The position numbers and the translations under genes are program-made. This document shows positions 1 to 11,635 of a DNA stretch of 64,000 nt, piece by piece. The notes beneath the pieces were generated by a model that worked only from the letters and a program-made list of their open reading frames with translations, ran no database searches and was not told the DNA's origin. Positions within the stretch are counted from its first letter, which is position 1; the number at the start of each line of letters is the position of its first letter. The DNA lies in the NCBI RefSeq assembly GCF_010389155.1, contig NC_057765.1, forward strand, positions 21,098,270 to 21,162,269, written 5' to 3'. This DNA comes from Erigeron canadensis (taxonomy: Eukaryota > Streptophyta > Magnoliopsida > Asterales > Asteraceae).

Positions 1-1
1 A

Positions 2-1510
2 AGTCTTCGAGATCCAGAATGGGTTAAAGCTATGCAAGACGAACTCGCTCAGTTTGAAAGACTGAAAGTATGGAGATTAGTTCTGAATCCAAGGAAAAAT
101 GAACCTATTGGCACAAAATGGATTTTCAAGAACAAGAAGGATGAGAATGGAGTGGTAGTAAGGAACAACGCTCGATTAGATGCAAAGGGTTATTGCCAAC
201 AACCTGGTGTTGATTTCGACGAAACTTTTGCTCCAGTTGCAAGAATGGAAGCCATTCGGATTTTCTTGGCTTATGCTGCATTAAGAAACTTTATTGTGTT
301 TCAAATGGATGTGAAGACAGCTTTCTTGAATGGTGATCTCAAAGAAGAAGTTTACGTTGAACAACCAGAAGGTTTTGTTGATCCCAAAAGACCAAACCAT
401 GTCTACAGGTTAGACAAGGCTCTCTACGGTCTTAAGCAAGCACCCCGAGCATGGTATGATTCCTTATCTACTTTCTTGATTAGAGGTGGCTTCACCAAAG
501 GCACAATTGACCCTACCCTATTCATTCGCAAACACGGTAAGCATGTTCTTCTTGTCCAAATATATGTTGATGACATTATCTTTGGGTCAACCAGTCAAAC
601 ATTTTGTCGAAACTTTTCATCTCTAATGGTTAATCATTTTGAAATGAGCATGATTGGGGAAATGAACTACTTTTTGGGTCTTCAAATGAAACAACTACCA
701 AATGGTATTTTCATATCACAAGGTAAGTATATTCATGACATGTTGAAAAAGTTTGATATGACTACTTGTTCTTCAATTTCAACTCCAATGGCTGCTCGTA
801 CAAGTATTAATGCTGATAAGAATGGGAAACCATTTGACCAAAAAAGATATAGAAGTATGATTGGTTCATTGTTGTATCTTACAGCATCTCGCCCAGATAT
901 AATGTTTGCAACATGTATGTGTGCTAGGTATCAAGCTGCTCCAACTGATTTACATTTTCAAGCAGTGAAACGAATATTTCGTTATCTGAAGGGTACACCT
1001 AATTTAGGTCTCTGGTATCCAAGGGATACTGGATTCAATTTAACAGCCTATTCAGATGCAGATCATGTAGGTTGTAAGCTTGATCGCAAGAGCACTTCCG
1101 GTACTTTACAATATTTGGGTGATAAAATTGTGAGTTGGTCTTCCAAGAAACAAAACTGTGTGTCACTATTAAAAGCTGAAGCTGAATATGTGGCTGCGGC
1201 TAGTTGTTGTGCTCAAGTGTTATGGATGAAGACTCAACTTACTGATTATGGTCTGAAATATGATCATATTCCCATCTATTGTGACTCTCAAAGTGCCATT
1301 GCTATTGTAGTCAACTCAGTAAACCACTCTCGATCAAAGCATATTGATGTGAGATATCATTTTCTCAAAGATCATATTGAGAAAGGTGACATCGAGCTCT
1401 ACTTTGTGGGAACTGACTATCAGCTTGCAGATTTGTTCACTAAACCACTGGATGAGAAAAGGTTTAACTTTCTTATCTCTAAGCTTGCCATGTTAAATCT
1501 TGAACCTTAA
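2..1510 (+). CDS. Copia pol C-terminal part: reverse transcriptase and RNase H (element A)
   Basis: The frame is open from the left edge ([15 protein letters not shown]), so the first Met at 32 is internal and the true start is outside. Counting from that Met, the RT palm has [11 protein letters not shown] (catalytic Asp at residue 93), [12 protein letters not shown], and YVDD at 178-181. The connection contains SRPDIMFA. The copia RNase H follows, with [22 protein letters not shown] and YCDSQSA, and ends at ADLFTKPLD. The protein copies retrotransposon RNA into DNA inside gag particles. No stop or frameshift interrupts the roughly 500 visible codons, unlike nearly every other coding frame here, so A looks relatively young. 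The usual S-x-T-E before AEYVAA reads KAEAEYVAA. Family assignment is certain. Confidence 0.95.
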   Translation, partial: SLRDPEWVKAMQDELAQFERLKVWRLVLNPRKNEPIGTKWIFKNKKDENGVVVRNNARLDAKGYCQQPGVDFDETFAPVARMEAIRIFLAYAALRNFIVFQMDVKTAFLNGDLKEEVYVEQPEGFVDPKRPNHVYRLDKALYGLKQAPRAWYDSLSTFLIRGGFTKGTIDPTLFIRKHGKHVLLVQIYVDDIIFGSTSQTFCRNFSSLMVNHFEMSMIGEMNYFLGLQMKQLPNGIFISQGKYIHDMLKKFDMTTCSSISTPMAARTSINADKNGKPFDQKRYRSMIGSLLYLTASRPDIMFATCMCARYQAAPTDLHFQAVKRIFRYLKGTPNLGLWYPRDTGFNLTAYSDADHVGCKLDRKSTSGTLQYLGDKIVSWSSKKQNCVSLLKAEAEYVAAASCCAQVLWMKTQLTDYGLKYDHIPIYCDSQSAIAIVVNSVNHSRSKHIDVRYHFLKDHIEKGDIELYFVGTDYQLADLFTKPLDEKRFNFLISKLAMLNLEP

Positions 1511-4360
1511 CTTATTTTGTTCTAGATACATTCTTGAAAAACAAAATATAAAATTTGAAAAGACAAAAATCAAATACAAAAATATAAAATTTTGAAAAAT
1601 AACAAAAAGATTTTCTTTATTTTTTTTCTTCTTTTTCTTTATCAAATTGGCTTGCATATATTCTGTATGCAACCCGTTCTTCATTGAGCTATTTATTTCA
1701 AAATGGCTTATGCATATAAAATGTGTTGTTATACATATAGATTGATATAAGATAACGCGAAATTGAACGCCTTTGTGTACTTCCAAGTGGTCTTATATGA
1801 ATATGTATGTGTAATGGCAATTTTTCATTTGTTTAAAATTGCAAACAATTCTCTTCAAGAGTCTTGATTTTGTGGCAAACAGGGAGTACACAAAGGCGTT
1901 CAATCCTTCGCATCTTACATCAACAAGTTGGATGCAAAATAAAACGTTTAAACACAAATTTAACTTAATCAATTGTTCAAGATGAGACAACTCGGGAGTA
2001 CACAAAGGCGTTCAATCCTTTGCTTCTCATATCAACAATTGAGAGTTTTTTGAAACATGAAATTCATTTGAAAAATTTGAAGAGTCTTACTATGAACATT
2101 GTTGTTGACGCAAATCTTTGTGTTTCTTAAAATCTTGTTCACTTTTAGACTCTCAAATTTTTTTTCATGTATATATCACAACAAAGATTTTACTCTAATT
2201 TTTGCTCTACCTTTCTATGAAAAACATTTTTTGATCTACCTTTGCATAGATTAAGGAGGAGTTTTGTGATTTTAAATTTTTCAAAAACTTCAAATGTGTT
2301 TTCAAATCATTTTCATACACACATTTGATGATTTCCAAATGATTCTCATCAATTGAAGTTCGGTGTTTAGTTTGCACTTGAGAGATTCGTTCACTCCATA
2401 AACTTCATCATCACCGATAAGTTCTAACCCCGGAGTATTCAATTCTTTCTTTAGATTGTAAGGGTAGTTTGAGTGATGATGGTTTCGTGCAAATAGGATG
2501 GAGGGAGTAAAGTTGAAAAGTGAGAGGTTATGGTGATATGTTGTGAGAAAAGGGTTAAAAGAAATGATACCCTTCCCTAAAACTTTCAAATCGCCGGGTA
2601 CAACACATTTCTATCAGATGTCATTTGTTGATATCTTGATAAAGACTTCATGGACCCAATGAAGCGATGCACATCTTTACCTAACCACTCAAGTGTTTCT
2701 TAACAAATACTTGTTTCACTTCTCACGGAGATTTTTCACATTTCTATTGACTCTTCATTTGGAAGATGTTGATATTGAAAAAGGGAGACATTCTGCTCCG
2801 GTCCCTGACTTCATTTGATCACGTTGTGTCTAGAGCTATCTTGATTGATCATTAATTTGATCATCTTTCATTTCCTTAAGACACATTCGAGTCATATCTT
2901 TGTGATATAAATGCTTATCTTTGTGATATAGCCGGAATATTTGTAGTGATATCTTAATTGATATTTCAAGATGATCAAATGGAAATCCTACCATTGCTAA
3001 CATCACTTCCAGCTTTGAAAGTAGGTTTCATAATTACCTTTGTGTGATTATTGAATTACCAAGAAGTCTATTGTGACCTTGGAATTTTCAAAAAAAGTCT
3101 TTAAGGATAGTAGAACATGGTTATCGAACGCTTAGGTGACACTGACCATGGTTTACATTCTTTGAAGCATTCTTGAGGTTGAAAAGCCAAAAGACCGAAC
3201 TATGTTAGAGTTGTGCTTTGTGTATTTCTCAATGATACATAGGAAATCCGATAAATGGTATACATTTCTTTCGGTCATTTCTTTAATCCTTTCGATTTTT
3301 GCAAATGTAAACGGATCATGGTTATCCGGTGTTCATCTTTCATCACTCCAACACAGAAAACACCAACACCATGCTAAAATGTTTATCCCAACAACTTCAA
3401 TCTTGTTTTTTAGTCACCCATAGGAACAATTGGGTTGGTTTATTTGGTTAGATTGATGTTTTGATGGTTGATAATTCTCCATGTGCATAATGTCTAGATT
3501 TTAGTCATGATTATTTCTTTTAACATTCGAATCAATCAATGTTTGCATAATGACATTGGTTCTCAACTTTGTCATTATGAGGGGGGGAAAATAGTATGAT
3601 TGATTCTTGATCAAGTATAAGAAAGTGTTTGGTTGTTTCAAGTTTTCTTAATTTGCTTTCCGAGATACTATCATTCAGCTTCTTGTTGGAAGTTTTCAAG
3701 TTTATTTGGAGTTCTTTTATCTCAAATTTTATTTGTGACATGAACTCATCATTCTTCAAAAATCGAAGAGACTGTGATTACTCATGAATTGAGGGGGAGC
3801 ATGATTACTTCATAAGAGACTTTTCAAAACCTCATTCAAATGTTTACTCTCAAAAGTGCTTAAGATGATGTGACAAAGATCAAAGCTTCAAAGGACAAAA
3901 GATTGAAGATTCAAGACAAAGAAGAAAAGCTTCAAAAGAGTCTTCATCAATTCAATTTATACAAGATCTTCAAAGTCATAGAACAATACTTTACCAAAAG
4001 CAACAATGCATAAATCAAGGGGGAGAGTACATATTTCTGAAGATTCATTCCAAGACATCAAAAAGTCAAGAATCAAAGATTGAAGAATCCAAAACCAATT
4101 CATACCTTCCGCATTTCAAAAGACAACTCTGATTCTTGATTCAACAATTCTCAAAGATTTAATACACACACACACTTATCATTCTCTGTTCAAAAAGAAC
4201 ATTGAGAATTTCATCATATCTTAACTACAAGAAGTCCAGAGACAATGAGAAAGCTTTGAAGACTTGTTTCATCACACCAATTGTCTTCACCATCGGGCTC
4301 ATCAACTTAATTCCTACAAGACAAAACAACACGTACTTCATTCATTACAATATATCACTA
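1511..4360 (+). other. Long noncoding post-pol region of element A
   Basis: There is no convincing ORF on either strand; the short frames are AT-rich and lack recognisable motifs. The region holds the 18-bp core repeat array (1763-2015) and a hairpin whose arms at about 2068-2087 and 2144-2170 pair through AGAGTCT/AGACTCT flanked by A/T runs. Purine tracts lie at 3579-3591, 3791-3800 and 4017-4028, and a short CA run near 4150. In Sirevirus-type elements this is where an env-like ORF and repeated PPTs sit. Here no env-like frame survives. Confidence 0.6.
1763..2015. repeat. 18-bp core repeat, three copies (element A)
   Basis: TTGAACGCCTTTGTGTAC lies at 1763-1780 on plus. Its reverse complement GTACACAAAGGCGTTCAA occurs at 1886-1903 and 1998-2015, 112 bp apart. 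The plus and minus copies could pair as a long hairpin. On minus, the copies extend upstream into GAGAAGCAAAGGATTGAACG, closely matching the two copies in element E. Confidence 0.9.
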
Positions 4361-4370
4361 AGGGGGAGTA
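4361..4370 (+). promoter_or_regulatory. Polypurine tract of element A
   Basis: AGGGGGAGTA directly precedes the LTR start TGTTAGAAAT; plus-strand DNA synthesis starts at such a tract. Further G-rich purine tracts at 3579, 3791 and 4017 repeat the GAGGGGGAG theme. Confidence 0.85.
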
Positions 4371-4677
4371 TGTTAGAAATCCAATAATAGTGATAAATTG
4401 TAATTTAAGTTAGTGGATGTTATTGTTGTTAAGACTTGGTGAAATGATTTCTAAGGTTGAGGGACTAGGAGTGTCAATTAGCTTAATTGTAGATTTAGAC
4501 TATAAATACCCTCAACTCTTTAGAAATCATAAGCCTTTAATCCATTTTTTACATATAACTTATTCAGATCGTCTCTCTCTCTCTCTAGAAAATCACACAC
4601 ACTAAACACACCAAGAACACACACACTTGAACCGCCATTGTTTAGATTGAATCAATAGCAGAAATCGTGTTGTTACA
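4371..4677 (+). repeat. 3' LTR of element A
   Basis: It begins TGTTAGAAATCC after the PPT and ends near TGTTACA. A TATA box (CTATAAATACC) lies at about 4500. The right flank resumes the integrase frame of B (I-I-Q-stop-T-M-S-G-S), which fixes the end to within a few bases. The 5' partner is outside the window. Confidence 0.8.
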
Positions 4678-4900
4678 CATAATTATCCAATAAACCATGT
4701 CTGGTTCTCCTCAACAAAATTGTGTTGTTAACAGGAGAAATAGAACCTTAATGGACATGGTAAAAAGTATGTTTGCTAACACTAACTTACCTACTTTCCT
4801 TTGGACTGAGGACTTAAAGACAACCGTTCACATACTCAATAGGGTTTCATCAAATTTTGTCCGTAATCTGGACCGGTAGGAAACTGAGTCTAAAATATTT
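4678..4900 (+). pseudogene. Copia integrase C-terminal fragment (element B)
   Basis: From 4697 the frame reads MSGSPQQNCVVNRRNRTLMD and ends NFVRNLDR. This is the segment following the second catalytic Asp of copia integrase; the usual form is PQQNGVAERRNRTL. Just upstream, in frame, a TAA sits where the family normally has Tyr (Q-Y-T-M). The catalytic Glu normally lies in the E-R-x-N part, here changed to V-N-R-R-N. Element A removed the upstream domain. Not functional. Confidence 0.85.
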
Positions 4901-5259
4901 GAAAGTACCCTCATTTAAAGAAACTATATCCTAAAACTCTTACATGTTTCGTTATCGGTTATCAGTTTTACCGTCCTTCTCACACTACTAGCATTATTGG
5001 CGCACAACAAGTCACATTTCTCGAGAACTAAGAGATCAGTTGGAGCACGACAAATCATAACTTAAGATTTTCAAGAAGTACAAGAAGCGGGAGGAACCTC
5101 TCGTCGGTTATAATTACTCCTCCAATAATTCCTCTTGTACCCAATGCTGCTCCTTATATCACTGATCTACTATCGTCTAATCAAAATTCTCCCAATTAGG
5201 ATACTATTAATACTGAAGCATTTTCCTTAACCTGAAAATCAACTCAGAAGATCATCTAG

Positions 5260-6799
5260 GTTATGCAGGGCCATAAACTTTGATGATTTCATAACTCATT
5301 ACACTGAAGTTGAGGACATTGGAAAGCTTACTGATCCTACATCTATTGAGAAGCCATTAATAGCAATCAGGCCACTTAGTGGAATGAAGCCATTATTTAA
5401 GAGCTTAAATCCATGTAGCATAATGACGTTTGCGAGTTGGTTGAATTTGCAGAAGCATCCAAACCTGTAGTTTGTAAATGGATCTTCAAAACCAAATTAA
5501 ACCCGAATGGAAACGTCAAACGCTATAAGGCTAAACGTCAAAAGGAAGGAATCGATTATCAAGAGACCTTTTGTCCCGTCTCTCACAAAGATTCCTTAAA
5601 GATCGTCATGACACTTGTAGCTCATTTAGAGTTACATTAGATGGATGTCAAGACCACTTTCCTCAATGGAAACTTGCAATAAGAATACATGCGACAACCT
5701 GAAGGACTCATTCTAGAAGGTAAAGAGCACATGGTCTTCAAGTTGAATTAGTCCATACATAGGTTGAAGAAAGCATCACTAAAACGGTACCTTAAATTTG
5801 ATAAAGTCATAAAAGAACAAGACTTCCTAAAGAATCAAGTGGATCAATGCACCTATCTCAAGATCAGTGGGAGTAATTTTACAATCCTTGTTTTGCACGT
5901 GGATGATATTATACTTGCATGTAACAACTTGGATATCTTATTTTGGACGTGGATGATATTTACTTTTCGCAGAATTTCGACATGAAAGATCTCAGTGATG
6001 CCTCTTATGTCATAAGTATCGAAATACATCGAGATAGGCGTAACGATGTTCAGAGTCTTTCTCAAAAGGCTTATATTGAACACATCTTAGAACGCAATAA
6101 CATGCAACACTACACACCCATTATAGATCTAGTAGTAAAAGGAGACGTATGTAATTGTTTCCGAAGTCCAAACATTGAGATTAAAAGGGAGCAAATGAGG
6201 ATGATACCCTTACTTATAAGTAGTTAAGAGCATTATGTACGCTCAGGTCCGTATTCGTCCAGATATCGCTTATATTGCCGATATGCTTGGGAGTTAATTT
6301 AATCCCTGATTAGCATATTGGAAAGCGGCTAAAAAAGGTTCTATGATATCTGCAAAAGACCAAAGACTACACATTAATTTATAGAAGAGGTGTCAACTTA
6401 GAAGTAGTGGGATGTTCTGATTCCGATAAGAATTCTGCTTCTAGATATACTTTTAATGATTAGCTCACATACCTATCTCTTGACGGAGTCATAAACGAAA
6501 ACTGGTTACAACATCCACCATGATGGCTGAATATATTGTCATGTCATGGGGTGTTCTTAATGAACCTAGTCAGTTGACTCAAATTCGTCTACTTTTTAAC
6601 CAGGCCATTGAAGCTTTATTGTGATAACTCAGCTGTCGTAACTTTATTGAACAGTAACAATTCAATTGGCGCTGAGTTGTATCTCGATACAAAGTATCTG
6701 TTTGTACGCGAACGGATTGAGAAAAATGTTCTTTGTATTGAATACATAAGTACACATAATATGCTATCGGATCCAAAGACCAAAGGTCTCCCTCTTTAA
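5260..6799 (+). pseudogene. Copia RT and RNase H remnants (element B)
   Basis: Family motifs can be followed through several frames. The pre-RT linker (FDDFITHYTEVEDIGKLTDP) is near 5280. Next come CKWIFKTKLNPNGNVKRYKA at about 5475, DYQETFCPV, DVKTTFLNGN after a stop at 5638-5640, LHVDDIILACNN (the Y/FVDD box changed to HVDD) at about 5895, and YCDNSAVVTLLNSNN of RNase H at about 6615, ending near 6799. A short segment around the VDD box appears duplicated (ACGTGGATGATAT occurs at both 5899 and 5948). Many stops and frameshifts show it is long dead. Confidence 0.85.
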
Positions 6800-7162
6800 A
6801 TCTTCGTAGGACACGTGTCGAAGATGAGGCTTACTAAATGACCTATTATAATAGCAAGTTGTACTTATTGGTCATTATTATTATCTTAACAAATTTTTCC
6901 TCCATATTCTAGTTTTTTTTATTTGATAATTACACTTTGAGTACTCATTACGGTGTACAGACATTATTATAACAAAATTTGTCTTAGTCAATTGATTATT
7001 GTTTATTAGTTTTAAATTTGAGTCATAGTTTGACTAGTGGGGGTCCTGAGTTGATGTTCTTCTCTACGACTGTACTTATTGACTATGATTTCAGTTTAAA
7101 ACAAAATGAGTATTATCCCGGCCGGATTTATTAAATACTCATAGATAAATGATCGCTTGGTC
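6800..7162 (+). other. 3' untranslated region of element B
   Basis: AT-rich sequence between the end of pol and the PPT. No ORF or structured repeat was seen. Confidence 0.5.
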
Positions 7163-7173
7163 AAGTGGGAGAA
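7163..7173 (+). promoter_or_regulatory. Polypurine tract of element B
   Basis: AAGTGGGAGAA immediately precedes the LTR start TGTTGGAACC, the usual plant copia arrangement. Confidence 0.8.
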
Positions 7174-7342
7174 TGTTGGAACCACGTTAAATGTGTCTGT
7201 CACTGATCGTTTATCATTCGTGATATGATAAATGACGATAACTGAAATCCCTATGTCTAGTAAATATATGATGGGCGTATTTACTCTTAGAGACATATTA
7301 TAGGGTTTCCCATTAGATGATTGGAAATACGGGGCCTTATAC
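7174..7342 (+). repeat. 3' LTR of element B, left fragment
   Basis: It starts TGTTGGAACC and is interrupted after TATAC (7338-7342), which is repeated at 31550-31554 on the far side of element G. The LTR continues at 31555. Confidence 0.8.
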
Positions 7343-7946
7343 TGTAAGGTCCTATGGTTGCGTGGATCATAATAAGACGCGATTTGTTATGTTAAGAGTG
7401 CGGAATCCTCTTGAGATAACTAGATTGCTATTGTCTTCCGTCGATTAATAAGCAATTAATCAACCTAAGGATGTGCACGAGCTTATAGTTCGTGTTGGAG
7501 ATCACACGAGCTACAATTTGCCTTGATTCGTCAATTCGTGATTGTTAACTACCAATTGATTGCCTAATTTCGTAGATTAGGTTTATATTTATACTAGTAG
7601 GGTTTTGGTTCATGTGGGCTTAGGCCTTAATCAATGTAATTAAGCCCAATTAACTATAAACCAACCGACCTCGTGCTGACGTCAGCACGAGGGTAATCCT
7701 ATGTGCTGATGACGTCAGCACGAGGGTAATCAACACTTATAAACCTTGGTTCTATGTTCTTGTACCTGCAAAACAATATATAACACACAAACATAAAACA
7801 ACACATAAACAAATATAATATTGAAGTTCAAACGTAATTATTAAATACCAACAAAGGTTCTTATTTAAATGATTACAAACATAGTTCCTAAAACATAAAC
7901 GATAATCAAATGTATGTTGCAATTGTCACACGGATCTGCATCTACA
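7343..7946 (-). repeat. 3' LTR of element G
   Basis: On minus it runs TGTAGATGC...GGACCTTACA, about 604 bp. The other LTR carries about 67 extra bp near 31260-31330. Two copies of a palindrome centred on GTGCTGACGTCAGCAC (7670-7691 and, with a spacer base, 7701-7724) lie in it. Confidence 0.85.
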
Positions 7947-7960
7947 GACTCCCCCTTGAC
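7947..7960 (-). promoter_or_regulatory. Polypurine tract of element G
   Basis: On minus, GTCAAGGGGGAGTC directly precedes the LTR start TGTAGATGC. This fixes G as a minus-strand element. Confidence 0.85.
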
Positions 7961-8319
7961 AGTTGCAACTAGATTACTTTAAAGTCTTCAAAACTTGAAC
8001 TTCAAAGTCATCCATTAAACAAAAGTCTTGTGCTATTCGCATGAATTTTCTCTTGTAAACAATGTGCAAGAATGTTGCGATAGCGCCTTTCTTCAACTCT
8101 CCAAAATCACACAGTTGAACAAGGTGTATCCAAGAGTCTTCTCTGATCACCTCTTGACAAATTGACTACCTGCATCGGATCATACATGCGTAGCAACATA
8201 TGTTTCTTTGACTTATCAACAAAACATCTGCCAAAATGTCATCATTCTTGATATCTATCTGCCAAAATGTCATCATTCTTAGCATATATTGATCACATTT
8301 GATAGCGGTGTAGGCTTAA

Positions 8320-8799
8320 TCAACCTTTCTTAACACATTTTATTCTTCTCTGAACAAACTGAAATGTGCCATCTAGATTCTTAATCTTCTCCATCGGTGT
8401 AGGCTTAATCAACCTCTCTTCTGGCTTCAGACCTCTATTACTGAAAATCCTAATTCTTTCATCTCTAAATCTATTCCAGTAGAAGTCTACAAGTCCATTA
8501 CTCTGAAGATTAAAGAACCATCGTCTTCCCAAATCTATCATATCATAATCACTAAGAGAGTGGATGTGTCTTTGACTTATCGACATGTACTGGCATCCTT
8601 CTTTTCTCTTGATAACAAATAACCTGATTCTGTGATCGTAGAACCAACTTTGTATCATTGAGAAGTACTTGGGTGCATCCTTGTCTGAGATAAACTCCCA
8701 ATACATTGATGGTTTCAAATTTCCACCCACATGAAAACCAGCACGAGTTACAATCATTGGAACACTTCGATCAATAATAAACTCAGGGTCTTGCTGCAC
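8320..8799 (-). CDS. Accessory ORF remnant of element G (unknown function)
   Basis: An ORF of about 160 codons, open upstream to about 8859. No function is recognised. The segment FVIKRKEGCQYMSISQRHIH with DYDMIDL aligns by eye with FHVKRENGLIYRFNEAHFKL and VDDIIFPY in element E, and with FKVRCADGKIYVVREESF in C. It therefore belongs to the C-terminal half of the large accessory protein shared by these families. It lies after the protease scrap and before the PPT, the place of an env-like gene in related elements. It has no signal peptide or obvious membrane segment, and the rest of the accessory protein is missing. Two short direct repeats (8228-8285, and 8312/8398) lie at its 3' end. Confidence 0.55.
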   Translation of the reverse strand: MQQDPEFIIDRSVPMIVTRAGFHVGGNLKPSMYWEFISDKDAPKYFSMIQSWFYDHRIRLFVIKRKEGCQYMSISQRHIHSLSDYDMIDLGRRWFFNLQSNGLVDFYWNRFRDERIRIFSNRGLKPEERLIKPTPMEKIKNLDGTFQFVQRRIKCVKKG

Positions 8800-9007
8800 C
8801 AGAGGTATATTGAATCTTCTAAGATCAACCTCTCGTGTAGCATCAATATTCCAGTATAACTAAAAAATATTATCATGTTCTTCATCAATTATGTTTGCAG
8901 ATACAGCAAACCTCAAACTTGTTGCGTTCCTAGGTTCATCTGGCTATGTCTGATTTGATTAAAATTAAGATGTTCTACTTCAGCTATTGGTTCAACTTAA
9001 ATGACTT

Positions 9008-9100
9008 CATCTTCATAGTTGGACAACACTTTCTTGTCCCCTGTCATGTGCCGCGAGCATCCACTGTCAACATACCAAAGACTAATAGGCTTCCTTGGTT
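9008..9100 (-). pseudogene. Copia protease N-terminal fragment (element G)
   Basis: Minus strand encodes ISLWYVDSGCSRHMTGDKKV, the start of copia aspartic protease with catalytic D-S-G. It is in the -1 frame relative to the end of the gag frame at 9128, and it stops soon after, without the rest of protease, integrase or RT. Confidence 0.85.
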
Positions 9101-9127
9101 CTCCTTGCACATCAGACAATAAGATGG

Positions 9128-11635
9128 TTAGTTTCTGAAAGGAACCCAAACCTTATGAGGTTTAGGTTTGCTGAATTCATCTCTAATGATTAATTCGGTC
9201 CAATATCCATCGCTCTGTAATGGAGCGTTGGATGAAGATGGTGTCACAGACTGTTTCTTCGGTGAACTGAAATGAGCCTTAGGAGGAGAATTCCTTGGTG
9301 AATATGTACCATAGAATTTAGACGAGCTATTAATTCTAAAAGGGGGTGATCGGTTCTGTGATTTACTCCTTTGAGGTGTATGAGAGCGACTCGGACTTCC
9401 ACTACTAGAAGCAGTATTCTGTGAAGGTCCCTGTCGTTTTGGAGTCTTAGATCTATTGAAATTAATCCCTTGATCTATCACAGCAGACTCACCATATGAC
9501 AAAGATTTAAGTAACTTAACATAATTCAGTGCATTTTTATTATCAGGATGCCTTTTTGCATACCCCTCATAATAATCTCTTCTATGTGCACTCATAAGTT
9601 GTGGTTTAGCTACTTATTCAACTAGTTTATCCTTCCTATTAGTATTAGGAATATCATTAACATCCTTTGACTTAACTTGACTATCATTCTTAGGATTCTT
9701 GACCTTCGTATTTAGACATTCAATAGCTATATGACCTCTCTCACGACAAGTATAACACTTTTTTACTTGTTGTTTTTTAGAGTGACCATATTCTATTTCA
9801 GGAATTGGAATACTGTACTCCCTCATTTCATCTATGGTATCAAGCGTTTGTATTGCATCTTCCATAGTTCTTACTGGTTTAAAAGGAGCATAATGTCTAT
9901 CCTTATATGGAATTTGTTCTGCTAACCATTCTTCTTTATTTTCTCCACACCAAACTTTATCAATTCTAGATTTAGGCTGAACTCTAGTCATAGATACTTC
10001 TCTATCATAAAACACTGTATCACAGTCTTTCAAGGTATAGTATACTACCTCATTAGAATCAAAATGTAGTTCGACTTATTTTTCATTTTTGCAATCTTGT
10101 TGTATAAATAAATCAGACTCCTTAGTTTCCTTCTTAAGAATAGCATTTTCAGTAATTAAACTAGTTAAATTTTCTTTAAGAGTTAACACCTCAACTTTCA
10201 AATCTAACACCTTTCTACAAACATCAACAATTGAAAATAAAGAACATGATACCTTTTGATCTGCAGCCTTGCAATTTGCCATGTATGCAACGACATCTTC
10301 AGTTGTCATACCTTCAGGTATCACAAAGTTCTTCATTTGATCTTCAATGCTCTATTCGACATTATCATCTACTGGCTTAGATGACTTTATGTTTTCTTCA
10401 ACTTCACTTACCGCTGTCATAGGTTCATTCTCATATCTCACAGTTTCAGCAACTTTTCGTACATTCTGCCTCACTATCTCAGATGCATTCTCTTCACTTG
10501 AGTACACAACATAATCAATCGTCGCAACTACCTCATCATAAACCTCAACCATGTAAGCATGATTTGAGGTATCTTCTGTTTGTGTATCCCACTGATAAGT
10601 ACCATCTGGATTTTGAACAACAACTGTCTTTGACTCCATCAAATAAGGAGTACTTGCTTGTTGTGGAGAAGCATGTAATGTTATCATTGCATGATTTTTC
10701 TGACTGTTTGAAGGAGTAATACCGCCTTGATTGTAATTTTGTCTACTAGGAACGGTATTATCATTTCTCTTATGTCGTTGACACTCTCTAGCAAAATGAC
10801 CAAATCCATCGCAATTATAACACTTCACCTTGGATTTATCAAAACATTTAGTGCCATTTCCTACAAATCTCCCTGTTCTCTGAGTGAATCTCCTGACCTT
10901 GATGGTAAGCACAGCTAGCTGCCATTGTAGATCCATTTCTTTTAAATCATCAGGATCTATTTGATTGTAATCCTCATCAATCAAAGCAGGATCAGTGACC
11001 TTTCCTCCAATAAATGCTTCATGAGCAGTACAGAAAGCTGAGTAAATACTCATTCTACCTTCCGCAAAACTCATACTCATTGGCATAGAATGGAAGGATT
11101 GAGTATTGATCTTGACATTCATAGTAGCATTGTCATAAGCAACATAACCCACAATTCCCTCTCTATCAAATATTGGTGTAGCCTCAGCACCACTTAAAAA
11201 TGCATTGTTTCCTGAGCTAGTACTTGCCAAATGAACAGAATTGGCATGATATAGAGATGGATCTTGAGAAAAATCTGAGTGTGTATCCTTAATTCTTCTC
11301 TTCATATCTCTGTTCTTAAGTTTGGATACTACCGTCTCAAAATCCAATGAACTATATTCCTTATCATCTTCAATTGGCATATCGACATAAGTATATCTAC
11401 TGATTACACCATTCTTCTCAGAAGTAGGCCAATCAAAACCTTGAGTTATCACAATCCACATATCAATGTCAGTTAGACGAATGTAGTCCTCAAATCGTCT
11501 TTTCCACATCCAATAGTTTTACATACGAAACAGCTTTGGAGGTGTGTTTCCACAACCAACTTCATGATCGTGCATGATCATGTGACTGGTAAGTAGAGCA
11601 TTAGATGAGTTTGCAGGAGCCGGTACGGTAGTCAT
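9128..11635 (-). pseudogene. Copia gag frame of element G, with in-frame stops and an internal deletion
   Basis: A single minus-strand frame runs from ATG at 11635 (MTTVPAPANSSNALL) to TAA at 9128. It is broken only by in-frame stops near 11521, 10352, 10076 and 9614; no frameshift is needed. Recognisable parts are DIDMWIVITQGFDWP, then KLKNRDMKRRIK, a CCHC zinc knuckle CYNCDGFGHFAREC at about 10780-10820, a coiled coil (10076-10336), a second knuckle CYTCRERGHIAIEC at about 9715-9756, and a basic Ser/Pro tail ending KVWVPFRN. Compared with H gag (62423-63523), about 130 residues of the UBN2 core are missing between DDKEYS and the SLDFE segment, without loss of frame. Gag forms the particle and binds RNA; this copy could not make a full-length product. 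Confidence 0.8.

Larger units (their letters stand above)
1..4677 (+). mobile_element. Element A: Sirevirus-like Ty1/copia retrotransposon, 3' part
   Basis: The element enters from the left edge in the middle of pol and ends with a 3' LTR. It comprises the end of pol, a noncoding stretch of about 2.9 kb, a polypurine tract (PPT) and an LTR of about 307 bp. The long post-pol region with several G-rich purine tracts is what Sirevirus-type copia elements show. Immediately right of the LTR, the integrase reading frame of element B resumes, so A is inserted in B. Its 5' half and 5' LTR lie outside the window. Confidence 0.85.

Noticed and set aside
2302..2589. Minus-strand ORF of 95 codons in element A
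   Set aside because: No motif, AT-rich; not supported as an env-like or antisense gene.
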